A DNA stretch of 64,000 nt from an uncultured Rhodopila sp. (GCF_903915725.1 NZ_CAIWTY010000075.1:186001-250000); one strand, 5' to 3'; shown: positions 17,418-26,053, counted from the first letter of the stretch. The notes: a model not told the origin generated them from the sequence alone. Made by a program: numbers and translations.

Positions 17418-17810
17418 CTAGCCGGACTTCCCGAGTGCCGTGTTGAACATCCCGACATATTTCTTCCAGATCGACGTCACCAAAGACTGCGTCGTTTCCG
17501 TATCGGCGACCTTGGTCAGTTGCTCGTCGAGGGCCACCGCATTGCCATCGAGCGCCCGCACCGTGGGACGCTGCCTCGCCAGGGACCCTACCCCGGTCGG
17601 CATGCTTCCCGCCAAGTGCCCAGGTTGGGTTTGGACGGGTGCCATCGTGCCAGAGCCGGCCAGGACATCTGCGAAAGACGTCACGTCCCGCGCCCGGAAT
17701 CCCGGCGTGTTTACGTTGGCGATATTGCCGGCCAGCACCGCCTGGCGCTGTGCTGTCCAGGTAAGCCGCTTTTCGGCCAGATCGAACAGGCCAATTTTGG
17801 TCGGGTCCAT
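17418..17810 (-). CDS. flgB: Flagellar basal-body rod protein FlgB
   Basis: 130 residues from ATG 17810; an in-frame TTG at 17828 would add six residues but no good RBS favours it. FlgB is the first proximal rod protein. Family features are KIGLFDLAEKRLTWTAQRQA, the rod signature VLAGNIANVNTPGFRARDV, and a C-terminal VTSIWKKYVGMFNTALGKSG helix. It is first in the operon running to flhB. The divergent fliO-fliP pair lies beyond a 296 bp gap that holds a palindromic repeat. Confidence 0.94.
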   Translation of the reverse strand: MDPTKIGLFDLAEKRLTWTAQRQAVLAGNIANVNTPGFRARDVTSFADVLAGSGTMAPVQTQPGHLAGSMPTGVGSLARQRPTVRALDGNAVALDEQLTKVADTETTQSLVTSIWKKYVGMFNTALGKSG

Positions 17811-17945
17811 AGCCGGACTATGACGCAAAAGAATGAATTATTGGTTAACGGCATTGCGTTAACGGTTTATTCATCTTCCTCCTGCACCATAAGCGGCATG
17901 CGATCCAATACGGGCAGCTTGTCGCTTACTCCGGCCACACCGCCG

Positions 17946-18027
17946 CGTCATGCCGACGAAGGTCGGCATCCACGCCTTTGCTTACGCAAACACAGGCGCG
18001 GATGGCAGCCCTTCGGCCGCCATGACG
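17946..18027. repeat. Palindromic dispersed repeat, copy A
   Basis: An 82 bp imperfect palindrome bounded by CGTCATG (17946-17952) and CATGACG (18021-18027). It contains an inner hairpin CCGAC-GAAG-GTCGG on the left, a matching GC-rich hairpin on the right, and the core CATCCACGCCTTTG. The copy at 54240 has the same ends and core; those at 57010 and 60694 are more distant relatives. It lies in the flgB/fliO intergenic region. The fliP frame is open back through it, but fliO and the ATGA overlap show that fliP starts later. Confidence 0.8.
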
Positions 18028-18106
18028 ACACAGTCCCTGGTGCGATCGTGCACGCTTGTGCGCCGGTACAGCCTCCGTTCGACACCCTGGCTGAGCCGAC
18101 CAGCCA

Positions 18107-18361
18107 ATGACCGGCCAAACTTTATCGTTGATGGGCCTGGCCCTGATCGGGGTCCTGGCCCTTATCGGCCTTTCAGCGCGGGTCCTTCAGCTTGGCGGCT
18201 GGAGGCCGGCTGCCAAGACCGGCAGGACCCTGATCGTCCGCGAAACCATCGCCCTCGATCCCCGCCGCCGCCTCCACCTCGTACAGTGCGCCGATCGGCA
18301 GGTGATCCTGCTGACGGGGGGTGGGCAGGATCTGGTGGTTGGATGGGTGCCGGACGCATGA
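18107..18361 (+). CDS. fliO: Flagellar biosynthesis protein FliO
   Basis: 84 residues, short as is usual for alphaproteobacterial FliO. One N-terminal membrane segment (LSLMGLALIGVLALIGLSARVL) is followed by a small cytoplasmic domain with the family pattern RTLIVRETIALDPRRRLHLV and QVILLTGGGQDLVVGWV. FliO aids FliP assembly. The stop overlaps the fliP ATG (ATGA), strong evidence of coupling. Identification relies on this neighbour plus the pattern. Confidence 0.85.
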   Translation: MTGQTLSLMGLALIGVLALIGLSARVLQLGGWRPAAKTGRTLIVRETIALDPRRRLHLVQCADRQVILLTGGGQDLVVGWVPDA

Positions 18362-19104
18362 AGCCGTGGCGCTTCCTGCTTGTCGCCGCGATCCTCTTCG
18401 CTCCGGAGTTTGCCCGGGCGCAGTCGGTGAACATCGATCTCGGCGCCGCTGGTCAGGCCGGCGCGACCGCGCGCATCGTACAGCTCACCGCGCTGATCAC
18501 TGTCCTGTCGCTCGCACCCAGCCTGCTGGTCATGATGACCGCCTTCACACGCATCATCATCGTTCTCTCGCTGCTTCGCAGCGCCCTTAGCACCCAGGGC
18601 ACGCCGCCGAACGTCGTGCTCATCGGCCTGGCCCTGTTTCTGTCGTTCTTCGTGATGCAGCCTGTGCTGGATCAGGCCTGGACCATGGGTATCCAGCCAA
18701 TGACGGAAGGCCATGTCTCCGAAATCGACGGCCTGCGGCTCGCGACCGAGCCGTTCCACCAGTTTATGGCGGACAACGTCCGGGACGAGGATCTGACGTT
18801 CTTCCAGAACCTCGGTCACCTGCCCCCATCAGCGGCCCCCGCTTCGATCCCGTGGCGCGCGCTGGTTCCCGCTTTCCTCGTCGGCGAACTCCGTCGCGCC
18901 TTCGAGATGGGCTTCCTGCTGTTCCTCCCTTTCCTGATCATCGACATCGTGGTTGCCAGTGTCCTCATGAGCCTGGGTATGATGATGCTGCCGCCCAGCG
19001 CGGTGTCGCTGCCGTTCAAGCTGATTTTCTTCGTGCTGGTGGACGGCTGGCGTCTCGTCGCGGGAAGCCTTGTTCAGAGCTTCGTCGCCGCGGGAGGCGG
19101 CTGA
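18358..19104 (+). CDS. fliP: Flagellar export gate protein FliP
   Basis: 248 residues. FliP has a cleavable signal peptide (MKPWRFLLVAAILFAPEFARA, cut after ARA) and forms the core of the export gate. Signature segments are SLAPSLLVMMTAFTRIIIVL, ALSTQGTPPNVVLIGLALFL, and the C-terminal IPWRALVPAFLVGELRRAFE and LGMMMLPPSAVSLPFKLIFF. The open frame extends upstream to 17950 but that part covers fliO and a palindromic repeat, so ATG 18358 in the fliO ATGA overlap is chosen. Confidence 0.96.
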   Translation: MKPWRFLLVAAILFAPEFARAQSVNIDLGAAGQAGATARIVQLTALITVLSLAPSLLVMMTAFTRIIIVLSLLRSALSTQGTPPNVVLIGLALFLSFFVMQPVLDQAWTMGIQPMTEGHVSEIDGLRLATEPFHQFMADNVRDEDLTFFQNLGHLPPSAAPASIPWRALVPAFLVGELRRAFEMGFLLFLPFLIIDIVVASVLMSLGMMMLPPSAVSLPFKLIFFVLVDGWRLVAGSLVQSFVAAGGG

Positions 19105-19200
19105 CATCGCGGCCATTTCAAGAGGTCCCCGGAACCACCGCTTTCTCCGCCGCCGGCAATATAGCTATTGTACTCCGTCAGCATAAAACCGGAGGATGTC

Positions 19201-20583
19201 GTGCCGACGTTGGCTTTGGAAGCGCGGGATACCCTGGCGCCCGTCACCGCACCTCCTCCCGGCCGTGCCCTCGCGCACATCCCCGGAGATGACGGCTGGC
19301 CGGTCATCGGCAGCACGCTGGAAGCGATCGCGGATCCCAAGCGGTTCTTCGAGGAACGGGCGGCGCGGCACGGGCTGGTGGTGCGCGCCAACATCCTGGG
19401 TGAGACGGGGGTGAACCTGCTGGGGCCGGACGCAAACGAGTTCGTTCTGTTTGACCAGCAGCGCCTGTTCTCCTCGCAGTTTGGCTGGGGGCGGTTCATG
19501 GACCGGGTCTTCCCGCGCGGTCTGATGATGATGGACTTCGATGAGCACAGGCTGAACCGCCGCGCCCTGTCCGCCGCGTTTAAAGCCGGCCCGATGCGGG
19601 CGTATCTCAAGGCGCTCGATGCCGGGATCGCGGCAAGAGTATCGCAGTGGAGATCGACGCGCGGGCCAATGCTGGTCTATCCGGCAATGAAGCAACTGAC
19701 GCTCGATCTCGCCGCCACATCCTTCCTGGGCACCGGCATCGGTCCCGATACGGACAGTGTCACGGCCGCTTTCGTCGATATGGTGGCGGCCACGATCGCC
19801 CCGATCCGAAAGCCGCTTCCGGGGACGCAGATGCGGCGCGGCGTGCGGGGCCGCGCCCATATCGTCGAGTGGTTTACCCGGCAGGTGCCGATCCGCCGCG
19901 AACGCGGTGGCGACGATCTGTTCTCGGAGCTATGCCGGGTGAGGATGGAGGACGGCGCGCTGCTATCGACGCAAGCCGTGGTGGATCACATGAGCTTTTT
20001 CATGATGGCAGCGCATGACACGTTGACGTCCTCGCTGACCGCGTTCGTCTGGCTGCTTGCCGCCAATCCGGCCTGGCAGACGCGATTGCGGCAGGAGATC
20101 TCGGGACTCGGCCTGCTCGCAGGCGAAACTTTGCCGTTTGAGCGGCTGGAAGCCATGAAGCTGACCGAGATGGCCTTCAAGGAGACGCTGCGGATCATCC
20201 CGCCGGTCCCCGCCGTGCCGCGGCGTGCATTGCGGGACTTCGTATTTTCTGGCTTTCACGTTCCAGCAGGGTCATCCGTCGCGGTCAACCCGCTGTTCAC
20301 GCATCATATGCCGGAGGTCTGGGCAGACCCGCGGCGGTTCGATCCGGAGCGCTTCACCGATGCCGCGCAGGCGAGCCGCCACCGGTTCGCATTCGTGCCG
20401 TTCGGCGGCGGCGCCCATATGTGCCTTGGATTGAACTTCGCTTACATGCAGGCGAAGTGCTTCGCTCGGCATCTCCTGCTGAATGCAACCCTCAGTGTCG
20501 CTCCCGGGTATACGCCCGCCTGGAAGATGTGGCCGATACCGCAGCCTAAAGACGGGCTGCAGGTGACGCTGACACCGGCTTAA
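19201..20583 (+). CDS. Cytochrome P450
   Basis: 460 residues from GTG 19201, which has GGAGG (19191-19195) 5 bp upstream; a TTG at 19168 would be an alternative without RBS. The heme-binding loop is FGGGAHMCLG with Cys408 as thiolate ligand. The K-helix motif is FKETLR and the I-helix reads MAAHDTLTSS, with Ala in place of the usual Gly of AGxDT. N-terminal PGDDGWPVIGSTLEAIADPK and the overall pattern recall bacterial CYP120-like or CYP51-like sterol/retinoid P450s. No ferredoxin or reductase gene is nearby, so the redox partner and substrate are unknown. Confidence 0.9.
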   Translation: MPTLALEARDTLAPVTAPPPGRALAHIPGDDGWPVIGSTLEAIADPKRFFEERAARHGLVVRANILGETGVNLLGPDANEFVLFDQQRLFSSQFGWGRFMDRVFPRGLMMMDFDEHRLNRRALSAAFKAGPMRAYLKALDAGIAARVSQWRSTRGPMLVYPAMKQLTLDLAATSFLGTGIGPDTDSVTAAFVDMVAATIAPIRKPLPGTQMRRGVRGRAHIVEWFTRQVPIRRERGGDDLFSELCRVRMEDGALLSTQAVVDHMSFFMMAAHDTLTSSLTAFVWLLAANPAWQTRLRQEISGLGLLAGETLPFERLEAMKLTEMAFKETLRIIPPVPAVPRRALRDFVFSGFHVPAGSSVAVNPLFTHHMPEVWADPRRFDPERFTDAAQASRHRFAFVPFGGGAHMCLGLNFAYMQAKCFARHLLLNATLSVAPGYTPAWKMWPIPQPKDGLQVTLTPA

Positions 20584-20589
20584 TGGCGA

Positions 20590-20856
20590 TCAGTGAACCG
20601 AAAGCGGGTGCATCTCATGCTGCATGATCGCAGCGACGGCAACCGCACGGTCCCCCGCAACGGCCATCGGCGTGCCGTCCGCGGCGTGGATCGCGAAGCC
20701 AGCCACCCCATTGACGATCACGGGCTTGACGTAAGCGATATGAGAGACACCAAGCGCCGCCAACTGCTCTTCAGACAGGTGGCGCACGTCGAACGTAACG
20801 GGCTCCATGGCCGGTGCCAGGGTAGTGTCGCCGCGGTCGCCTGAATTGATATCCAT
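20590..20856 (-). CDS. DUF1150 family small protein, partner of Hsp20
   Basis: 88 residues from ATG 20856; the frame extends further upstream but AGGAG lies 10 bp before this ATG. It matches the alphaproteobacterial DUF1150 pattern: RHLSEEQLAALGVSHIAYVK, then VNGVAGFAIHAADGTPMAVA. These proteins nearly always follow a small heat-shock protein gene, as here (hsp20 ends 98 bp upstream). Molecular function is unknown. The P450 gene ends 6 bp away on the opposite strand. Confidence 0.82.
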   Translation of the reverse strand: MDINSGDRGDTTLAPAMEPVTFDVRHLSEEQLAALGVSHIAYVKPVIVNGVAGFAIHAADGTPMAVAGDRAVAVAAIMQHEMHPLSVH

Positions 20857-20878
20857 CGATCCTGTGCTCCTGCTAAGC

Positions 20879-20900
20879 GGCGGCCTTCCGAAGGCCCGCC
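20879..20900 (-). other. Hairpin between hsp20 and the DUF1150 gene
   Basis: A near-perfect inverted repeat (GGCGGCCTT / AAGGCCCGCC with one bulge, loop CCG) lies directly before the AGGAG of the DUF1150 gene. It has no T-run. It may set the relative expression of the two genes, or be a processing site. Role is inferred. Confidence 0.4.
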
Positions 20901-20954
20901 GTCGTCCCTTGTTCAACGGGTCCGCCCGGCGGCCCCCGTGTAGATCTCACTCAA

Positions 20955-21434
20955 TCACTGTTCCGCATTGCTCTCAACAACAGTTCCGGGTTCGGCGCCG
21001 TTTGGCCGCAGCTTCGTCGCTGCCGTATTGCGTGTGATGGGGATGGTCTTCACCCGAACCTCAGGCTGCGGCTTGGCTAAATCGATATGGAGCAAGCCGT
21101 TGTCGAGCCAAGCCCCGCGAACCTCGATCCCCTCGGCCAATACGAACGACCGCTGGAACTGACGGGCCGCGATGCCACGGTGCAGGAAAATCCGGCCCTG
21201 GCTGTCGTCTGTCTGCCGCCCGCGGATAACCAGCTGGTTGTCCTCCTGGGTGATTTGCAGATCATCCATCGTGAATCCGGCAACCGCGAGCGTAATCCGC
21301 AGCCCAGTCTGACTGATTTGCTCGATGTTGTAAGGCGGATAGCCGTCGGACGAGGTTTTCGCCGCACGCTCAAGCATCTGCTCGAGGTGGTCGAAGCCCA
21401 GAAATAGTGGCGACGTGAACATACGAGTGGTCAA
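20955..21434 (-). CDS. Small heat-shock protein Hsp20/IbpA family
   Basis: 159 residues from TTG 21434, chosen because AGGAGG lies 6 bp before it; the ATG at 21422 (MFTSPLFLGF) is the alternative but its spacing to AGGAGG is 18 bp. Hsp20 proteins bind unfolding clients in the cytoplasm. The alpha-crystallin domain runs from about residue 40 to 135: PPYNIEQISQTGLRITLAVA, LVIRGRQTDDSQGRIFLHRG, and FVLAEGIEVRGAWLDNGLLH. The C-terminal tail has a KTIPITR segment (the IxI anchor). DUF1150 follows in the same direction. A heat-sensing leader is possible but not shown. Confidence 0.9.
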   Translation of the reverse strand: MTTRMFTSPLFLGFDHLEQMLERAAKTSSDGYPPYNIEQISQTGLRITLAVAGFTMDDLQITQEDNQLVIRGRQTDDSQGRIFLHRGIAARQFQRSFVLAEGIEVRGAWLDNGLLHIDLAKPQPEVRVKTIPITRNTAATKLRPNGAEPGTVVESNAEQ

Positions 21435-21601
21435 AGGCCCCCTCCTGCGAGCGAAGCAAACACCGGGACCCGCAACGGCATCCCGGCTGCGCAACATCTT
21501 GGCAGTCGCGGGCATACTTGCAAGGGGCCCATCATAATCGGTAGGACAGTCCATTGGCCGGCGTTGATCGGCCGCGTCCCCGCCGCCACATCAGCGAGAC
21601 A

Positions 21602-22144
21602 ATGAGCACCACCATATCCCCCGCAGCGATCAAGCCGATATCGATTGTGATCGCCCCGAACCAGGTTCTGAAAGCGCGCGCCCGTCCGGTGCAGGACAAG
21701 GATGCGGACATTGTGCGCGATCTGATCCCGCGGATGTTCGCCGCCATGTATGCCGCCCCCGGCATCGGCCTGGCGGCGCCGCAGGTCGCCGAGAGCCTGC
21801 GGCTGATCATCATCGACCTGAAGCCGAACGATAAGTTCGAGCCGCTGACGCTGATCAACCCCGAGATAGTCGCCGCAACCGAAGAACTGGCAACCCGGGA
21901 AGAGGGCTGTCTATCGCTGCCGAACATGTATGCGGATGTCACCCGGCCGGCGAAGGTCAAGGTCCGGTACCTGGACGAATTCGGTGCCAAGAAGGAGATC
22001 GAGGGCGAGGGGCTGATGTCGGCCTGCCTGCAGCACGAGATCGACCACCTCGACGGCATCCTGTTCGTTGACCACCTGTCCATATTGAAGCGCAACATGA
22101 TCATGCGGCGCCTTGCCAAGGAACAAAGAGAAAAGAAGCGGTAG
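21602..22144 (+). CDS. def: Peptide deformylase
   Basis: 180 residues from ATG 21602; an upstream in-frame ATG at 21554 is less likely. It removes the formyl group from nascent proteins. All three motifs are present: GIGLAAPQV at 54-62, EGCLSLP at 101-107 with metal ligand Cys103, and QHEIDHLDG at 144-152 with His145, Glu146 and His149. The tail is Lys/Arg-rich. It is the first gene of def-fmt-truA, and fmt starts 5 bp after its stop. The divergent hsp20 gene starts 167 bp away. Confidence 0.97.
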   Translation: MSTTISPAAIKPISIVIAPNQVLKARARPVQDKDADIVRDLIPRMFAAMYAAPGIGLAAPQVAESLRLIIIDLKPNDKFEPLTLINPEIVAATEELATREEGCLSLPNMYADVTRPAKVKVRYLDEFGAKKEIEGEGLMSACLQHEIDHLDGILFVDHLSILKRNMIMRRLAKEQREKKR

Positions 22145-22149
22145 CCGCG

Positions 22150-23058
22150 ATGCGCCTTGCCTTCATGGGCAGCCCGGACTTTGCCGTTCCGGCGCTGCGG
22201 GCGATCCATGGCGCGGGGCATACGATCGCGGCGGTCTACTGCCAGCCGGCGCGGCCCGCGGGACGCGGCCAGGCGGTCCGGCGCTGCGCGGTCCATGCGG
22301 TGGCGGACGAACTGGGCCTGCCGGTCCGAACCCCGGCCCGGCTGCGCACCGATCCGGAGGCGCAGGCTGCGTTTGCGGCGCTGGATCTGGATGTGGCAGT
22401 GGTCGCTGCTTACGGGCTGATCCTGCCGCAGGCCATGCTGGACGCGCCTCGCCGAGGCTGCCTGAACATCCATGGCAGTCTGTTGCCGCGGTGGCGCGGC
22501 GCGGCACCGATCCACGCCGCTGTCCTGGCCGGTGACGCGGAAACCGGTATCACGATCATGCAGATGGACGCCGGCCTGGATACGGGCGCGATGTTGCTGC
22601 GGCAGAGCGTCCCTATCACGGCTGAGACGACAACCGCGCACCTGCACGATCTGCTTGCCGACATAGGAGCGAAGCTGGTCGTTGAGGCGCTGGCCTCGCC
22701 CCCTAACCCCGTTCCGCAGCCGCAGGATGGCGCGACCTACGCGCCGAAGCTGACGCGCGAGGATGGCCGGATCGACTGGAATGCCCCAGCCGAAGCCATC
22801 GACCGTCGGGTGCGCGCGTTCGATCCGTGGCCGGGCACATTTACGCTGCTGGGAGGCAGCCTGCTGAAGGTTCTGGCGGTAAGGCCAGTGCAGGGCGATG
22901 GTCCCGCCGGAACGGTTCTGGACAACAGACTCACGGTCGCATGCGGCAGCGGGGCTGTTACCCTCACCCGTGTCCAGCTTGCGGGCCGGGCAGCGCTTGA
23001 CGGCGAAGCTTTCCTCCGTGGCCACCCCGTATCGGCCGGAAGCGTGCTTGGACAGTGA
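22150..23058 (+). CDS. fmt: Methionyl-tRNA formyltransferase
   Basis: 302 residues. It formylates initiator Met-tRNA, the reaction complementary to Def. N-terminal FMGSPDFAVPALRAIH and the catalytic region NIHGSLLPRWRGAAPIHAAV are canonical (Asn, His and the SLLP loop), followed by GITIMQMDAGLDTGAML. The C-terminal RNA-binding barrel starts near PKLTREDGRIDWNAPA. The stop TGA overlaps the GTG start of truA by 4 bases. Confidence 0.97.
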   Translation: MRLAFMGSPDFAVPALRAIHGAGHTIAAVYCQPARPAGRGQAVRRCAVHAVADELGLPVRTPARLRTDPEAQAAFAALDLDVAVVAAYGLILPQAMLDAPRRGCLNIHGSLLPRWRGAAPIHAAVLAGDAETGITIMQMDAGLDTGAMLLRQSVPITAETTTAHLHDLLADIGAKLVVEALASPPNPVPQPQDGATYAPKLTREDGRIDWNAPAEAIDRRVRAFDPWPGTFTLLGGSLLKVLAVRPVQGDGPAGTVLDNRLTVACGSGAVTLTRVQLAGRAALDGEAFLRGHPVSAGSVLGQ

Positions 23059-23816
23059 CTCGGTGGGCGCTGTTGCTTGAGTATGACGGCGCGACCTTCG
23101 TCGGCTGGCAGCGGCAGACCAACGGCTTGTCCGTCCAATCGGTTTTGGAACAAGCCGCGTCCCATTTGAACCATGGTGAAACCGTCGCCAGCATCGTTGC
23201 TGGCCGGACCGACGCGGGGGTCCATGCCGAAGGCCAGGTCGCTCATATCGACCTGCCCGAGGGACATCGAGCCAAATCGGTGCGCGACGCGCTGAACTAC
23301 CACATGAAACCGCACCCGGTGGTGGTGCTGAAAGCCGTGGAAGTCTCGCCGGATTGGAACGCCCGCTTCTCCGCCAACCGCCGCGCCTACCGTTTTCGCA
23401 TCCTCAACCGGCGCAGCCGCCCTGCGCTATTGGCCGGACGGGTCTGGCACGTCCCGGTCCCGCTCGACGCAGACGCTATGCATGCCGCCGCGCAGATGCT
23501 GGTCGGACGCCACGACTTCACGTCGTTCCGCGCTGCCTCCTGCCAGGCCAAATCCCCGGTCCGCACGCTCGATCGGCTGGACGTTACCCGGCATGGCGAC
23601 ATCATCGAAATCGAGACGGAGGCGCGCAGCTTCCTGCATCACCAGGTGAGGAACTTCGCCGGCACGCTGAAGCTCGCCGGCGAAGGGAGCTGGAGTGTCG
23701 ACCGCGTGGCTGATGCCTTGGCCGCCAAGGATCGGGGGGCTGCAGGACCCACTGCTCCGCCGGAGGGCCTGACGCTGATCAGTGTCGGCTACCCAGACAA
23801 CCCGTTCAGGGACTGA
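23055..23816 (+). CDS. truA: tRNA pseudouridine(38-40) synthase TruA
   Basis: 253 residues, GTG start in a GTGA overlap with the fmt stop. It makes pseudouridine at positions 38-40 of the tRNA anticodon arm. The catalytic Asp lies in AGRTDAGVHAEGQVAH, with EYDGATFVGWQRQ at the N-terminus and FLHHQVRNFAGTLKLAGEGS in the C-terminal half. The last 11 bp overlap the end of the opposite-strand membrane protein gene. Confidence 0.96.
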   Translation: MTRWALLLEYDGATFVGWQRQTNGLSVQSVLEQAASHLNHGETVASIVAGRTDAGVHAEGQVAHIDLPEGHRAKSVRDALNYHMKPHPVVVLKAVEVSPDWNARFSANRRAYRFRILNRRSRPALLAGRVWHVPVPLDADAMHAAAQMLVGRHDFTSFRAASCQAKSPVRTLDRLDVTRHGDIIEIETEARSFLHHQVRNFAGTLKLAGEGSWSVDRVADALAAKDRGAAGPTAPPEGLTLISVGYPDNPFRD

Positions 23817-24375
23817 GCGCCACCGCGACGGATGCCAGCAATATGCCGATGGATTGGTCGAGCAGAACCAGGGATGTCGCGATGAGCGGTCCAACCCCGA
23901 GGGCCAGCCGCGTCGCATACCACTCCAGCCACAGCGCCCAGCCGATGGCGATGAGTTGGCATGCCTCGTCAATCACCTCGGGTGCCCCGAACAGGCCGGG
24001 AAACCCGCCGATGACGACCAGCATGCCCTCGATCACATTGCACCAGTTCCACAGCGCGATGAACCGGCCCCAGCGCTGCGCCCGGCCCAGAACCGGCGCC
24101 AGACGGTGGGTCACCTCGACAAAAAGCAGCCAGCCGAGAGCAAAGACGATCAGCTCCCGCCCCGCCAGGTGCACGGCATTGGACGGAATGCCTGCGTCCA
24201 CCCAGGACATCAACAAGCGGCAGATCACCGAGGGCACGCAGAACGCGATCGACCAGAAGCTCCGGGCGATCGTGGCGCGATCCCCCGGCACCATCATAAC
24301 GCCGTCCGCGCGACCTCTGGCCAGCCGCAGCGCGGCGGAAAGGCCCGATGCCATACTGGCAACGGAAGCGTTCAT
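23806..24375 (-). CDS. Conserved membrane protein, paralogue of its upstream neighbour
   Basis: 189 residues, ATG in an ATGA overlap with the previous gene. No functional family is recognised. It starts with an amphipathic LSAALRLARGRADGV segment and contains about four to five membrane segments, with a conserved IALWNWCNVIEGMLVVI stretch and WALWLEWYATRLALG. The neighbour (24372-24938) has matching parts in the same order (IARGRADGV, TAFNWCEWILPVL, YGLWMQWFLAGKAL), so the two are paralogues. Both are coupled to dapE. They may form a heteromeric membrane complex; function unknown. Confidence 0.72.
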   Translation of the reverse strand: MNASVASMASGLSAALRLARGRADGVMMVPGDRATIARSFWSIAFCVPSVICRLLMSWVDAGIPSNAVHLAGRELIVFALGWLLFVEVTHRLAPVLGRAQRWGRFIALWNWCNVIEGMLVVIGGFPGLFGAPEVIDEACQLIAIGWALWLEWYATRLALGVGPLIATSLVLLDQSIGILLASVAVALSP

Positions 24376-24938
24376 GACCCGGGAGCCAGAAGCGCCGGGC
24401 CGGCCACTGCCAGAAACGTGCCGACGTTCACCAGAATGACGAACAGCATGGCCCGCGCAGCCGGCAACGACAGCGCCTTGCCGGCAAGGAACCACTGCAT
24501 CCAGAGACCGTACAAGCCGAGGCAAAGCAGCAGCGCGAGGTTCGCCGAGGATTCGTCCACGCCGGCGCCGATGGCGAGGCTCATGGGCACCATCGCGATG
24601 CAGGCCAGGACCGGCAATATCCACTCGCACCAATTGAACGCCGTTGCGTATCGCAACCAGGCTTCAGATCGATTCCAGAAACGCGCCAGTTCGAACGACA
24701 GCACCGCGGGCATCAGCAGCGCGCACAACGTCATCCCGAGGCCGGTTAGCGCGCGCCTCGGTCCGTCGGAGAACATCGCTAAAACCGTGCCGACGATGGG
24801 AAACGCCAGCAACGGCGCAAGGCTCGACAGGAACGCCCGCGGGGTTGCGCCGAAGCAGGCTACGCCGTCGGCGCGGCCGCGTGCGATCCGCCAAATCCCG
24901 ACGAGTACGCTATTGCGCCGTGCGACCTGTTCGCTCAT
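24372..24938 (-). CDS. Conserved membrane protein coupled to dapE
   Basis: 188 residues from ATG 24938, which overlaps the dapE stop (ATGA). It contains about five hydrophobic segments (LAPLLAFPIVGTVLAMF, GLGMTLCALLMPAVLSFELA, EWILPVLACIAMVPMSLAIG, and two at the C-terminus). The motif IARGRADGVACFGATPRAF resembles the N-terminal segment of the next gene. No family recognised. Co-translation with dapE and its paralogue suggests these genes are expressed with lysine/peptidoglycan precursor synthesis, but a direct functional link is not shown. Confidence 0.72.
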   Translation of the reverse strand: MSEQVARRNSVLVGIWRIARGRADGVACFGATPRAFLSSLAPLLAFPIVGTVLAMFSDGPRRALTGLGMTLCALLMPAVLSFELARFWNRSEAWLRYATAFNWCEWILPVLACIAMVPMSLAIGAGVDESSANLALLLCLGLYGLWMQWFLAGKALSLPAARAMLFVILVNVGTFLAVAGPALLAPGS

Positions 24939-26053
24939 GCCAGGAACGCCGCGATGATGTCGCGATAGATGCGCGCCAGATCGCGCAGTTCGGCGACAGG
25001 GACACATTCGTCGGTCTTATGCATCGTCGCACCGACGAGGCCGAATTCGGCGACCGGACAATAGGTGGCAATGAACCGGGCATCGGAGGTGCCGCCTCCG
25101 GTGTCCAGTTTGGGGTCAATTCCGGTGGCGCCCAGGATCGCCCGGCGCAGAATATCGACCAGCGGGCCGGGCTTGGTGACAAAGGACTCGCCGCTTATCG
25201 ACGCTTCCAGATCGAAGCACTCCGCATAGCGCGACAGAGTCGCGCGGACCCAGGCGGTCAGCGAGGCGCCGCTGTGGGCATCGTTGAAGCGGATGTTCAG
25301 GGCGGCGCGGGCCGAGGACGGAATGACATTGGTCGCCGTGTTGCCGACGTCGATGCTGGTGACCTGGAGCGTGGACGGCTCGAACCAGTCGGTACCCGCA
25401 TCCACCGGGGCGGCGGTCAGCGCGGTCAGCGCATTGAGCAACCGATGAACCGGATTGTCGGCACGCTGCGGGTAGGCGACGTGGCCCTGGGTGCCGTGCA
25501 CCTCGATCGTCATGTTGACGCTGCCGCGGCGGCCGATCTTGATCATGTCGCCGAGTCGGACGGGACAGGTCGGTTCTCCGACCAGGCAGAAGTCCGGGAT
25601 CTGGTTGTTGGCGCGCATCCACTCCAGCACCTTGACCGTGCCGTCGATGGCGGGGCCTTCCTCGTCCCCGGTGATCAGGAAGCTGATCGAGCCTTTCGGC
25701 GGCCCATGCTGCGCCACGGCGGAGACGAAGGCCGCGATTGCCCCCTTCATGTCGCAGGCGCCACGGCCGTACAGCACGCCGTCATGGACCTCGCCGCCGA
25801 ACGGGCCGGTGCGCCAGTTCGAAGCGCCAACCGGCACGACATCGGTATGACCGGCAAAGCAGATATGCGGCTCTGCTGTGCCCAGGCGTGCGAAGAGGTT
25901 CTCGATCTCGCCGAAGCGCAGCCGGTGGATGGTGAAGCCCAGCCGCGCCAGCATCTCCGCCAGCGCGTCCTGTGCACCGCCATCAGCCGGCGTGACCGAG
26001 GCGCAGCGGATCAGCGCCTGAGCCAGCGATAGCGGGTCGGTCAGGTCGCTCAA
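24935..26053 (-). CDS. dapE: Succinyl-diaminopimelate desuccinylase DapE
   Basis: 372 residues. It hydrolyses N-succinyl-LL-diaminopimelate in the lysine/meso-DAP pathway with two zinc ions. M20 peptidase motifs are present: [11 protein letters not shown] (His and Asp ligands), [14 protein letters not shown], and [13 protein letters not shown] (Glu-Glu), with GEPTCP and the C-terminal [10 protein letters not shown] region carrying the last His. ATG overlaps the dapD stop by 4 bp. A plain DapE assignment is favoured over other M20 peptidases because dapD is directly upstream. Confidence 0.96.
   Translation of the reverse strand: MSDLTDPLSLAQALIRCASVTPADGGAQDALAEMLARLGFTIHRLRFGEIENLFARLGTAEPHICFAGHTDVVPVGASNWRTGPFGGEVHDGVLYGRGACDMKGAIAAFVSAVAQHGPPKGSISFLITGDEEGPAIDGTVKVLEWMRANNQIPDFCLVGEPTCPVRLGDMIKIGRRGSVNMTIEVHGTQGHVAYPQRADNPVHRLLNALTALTAAPVDAGTDWFEPSTLQVTSIDVGNTATNVIPSSARAALNIRFNDAHSGASLTAWVRATLSRYAECFDLEASISGESFVTKPGPLVDILRRAILGATGIDPKLDTGGGTSDARFIATYCPVAEFGLVGATMHKTDECVPVAELRDLARIYRDIIAAFLA

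Noticed and set aside
17950-18357. N-terminal extension of fliP to 17950
   Set aside because: It would read through a palindromic repeat and fliO in another frame; fliP starts in the ATGA overlap with fliO and begins with a normal signal peptide.
20846-20860. TTGATATCCATCGAT near the DUF1150 start as an FNR-type site
   Set aside because: One mismatch in the second half and the position straddles the start codon, where it is not expected for activation.
24644-26032. Long plus-strand frame of about 460 codons across dapE
   Set aside because: Antisense to dapE and the membrane protein genes; Arg/Gly/Asp-rich without motifs.
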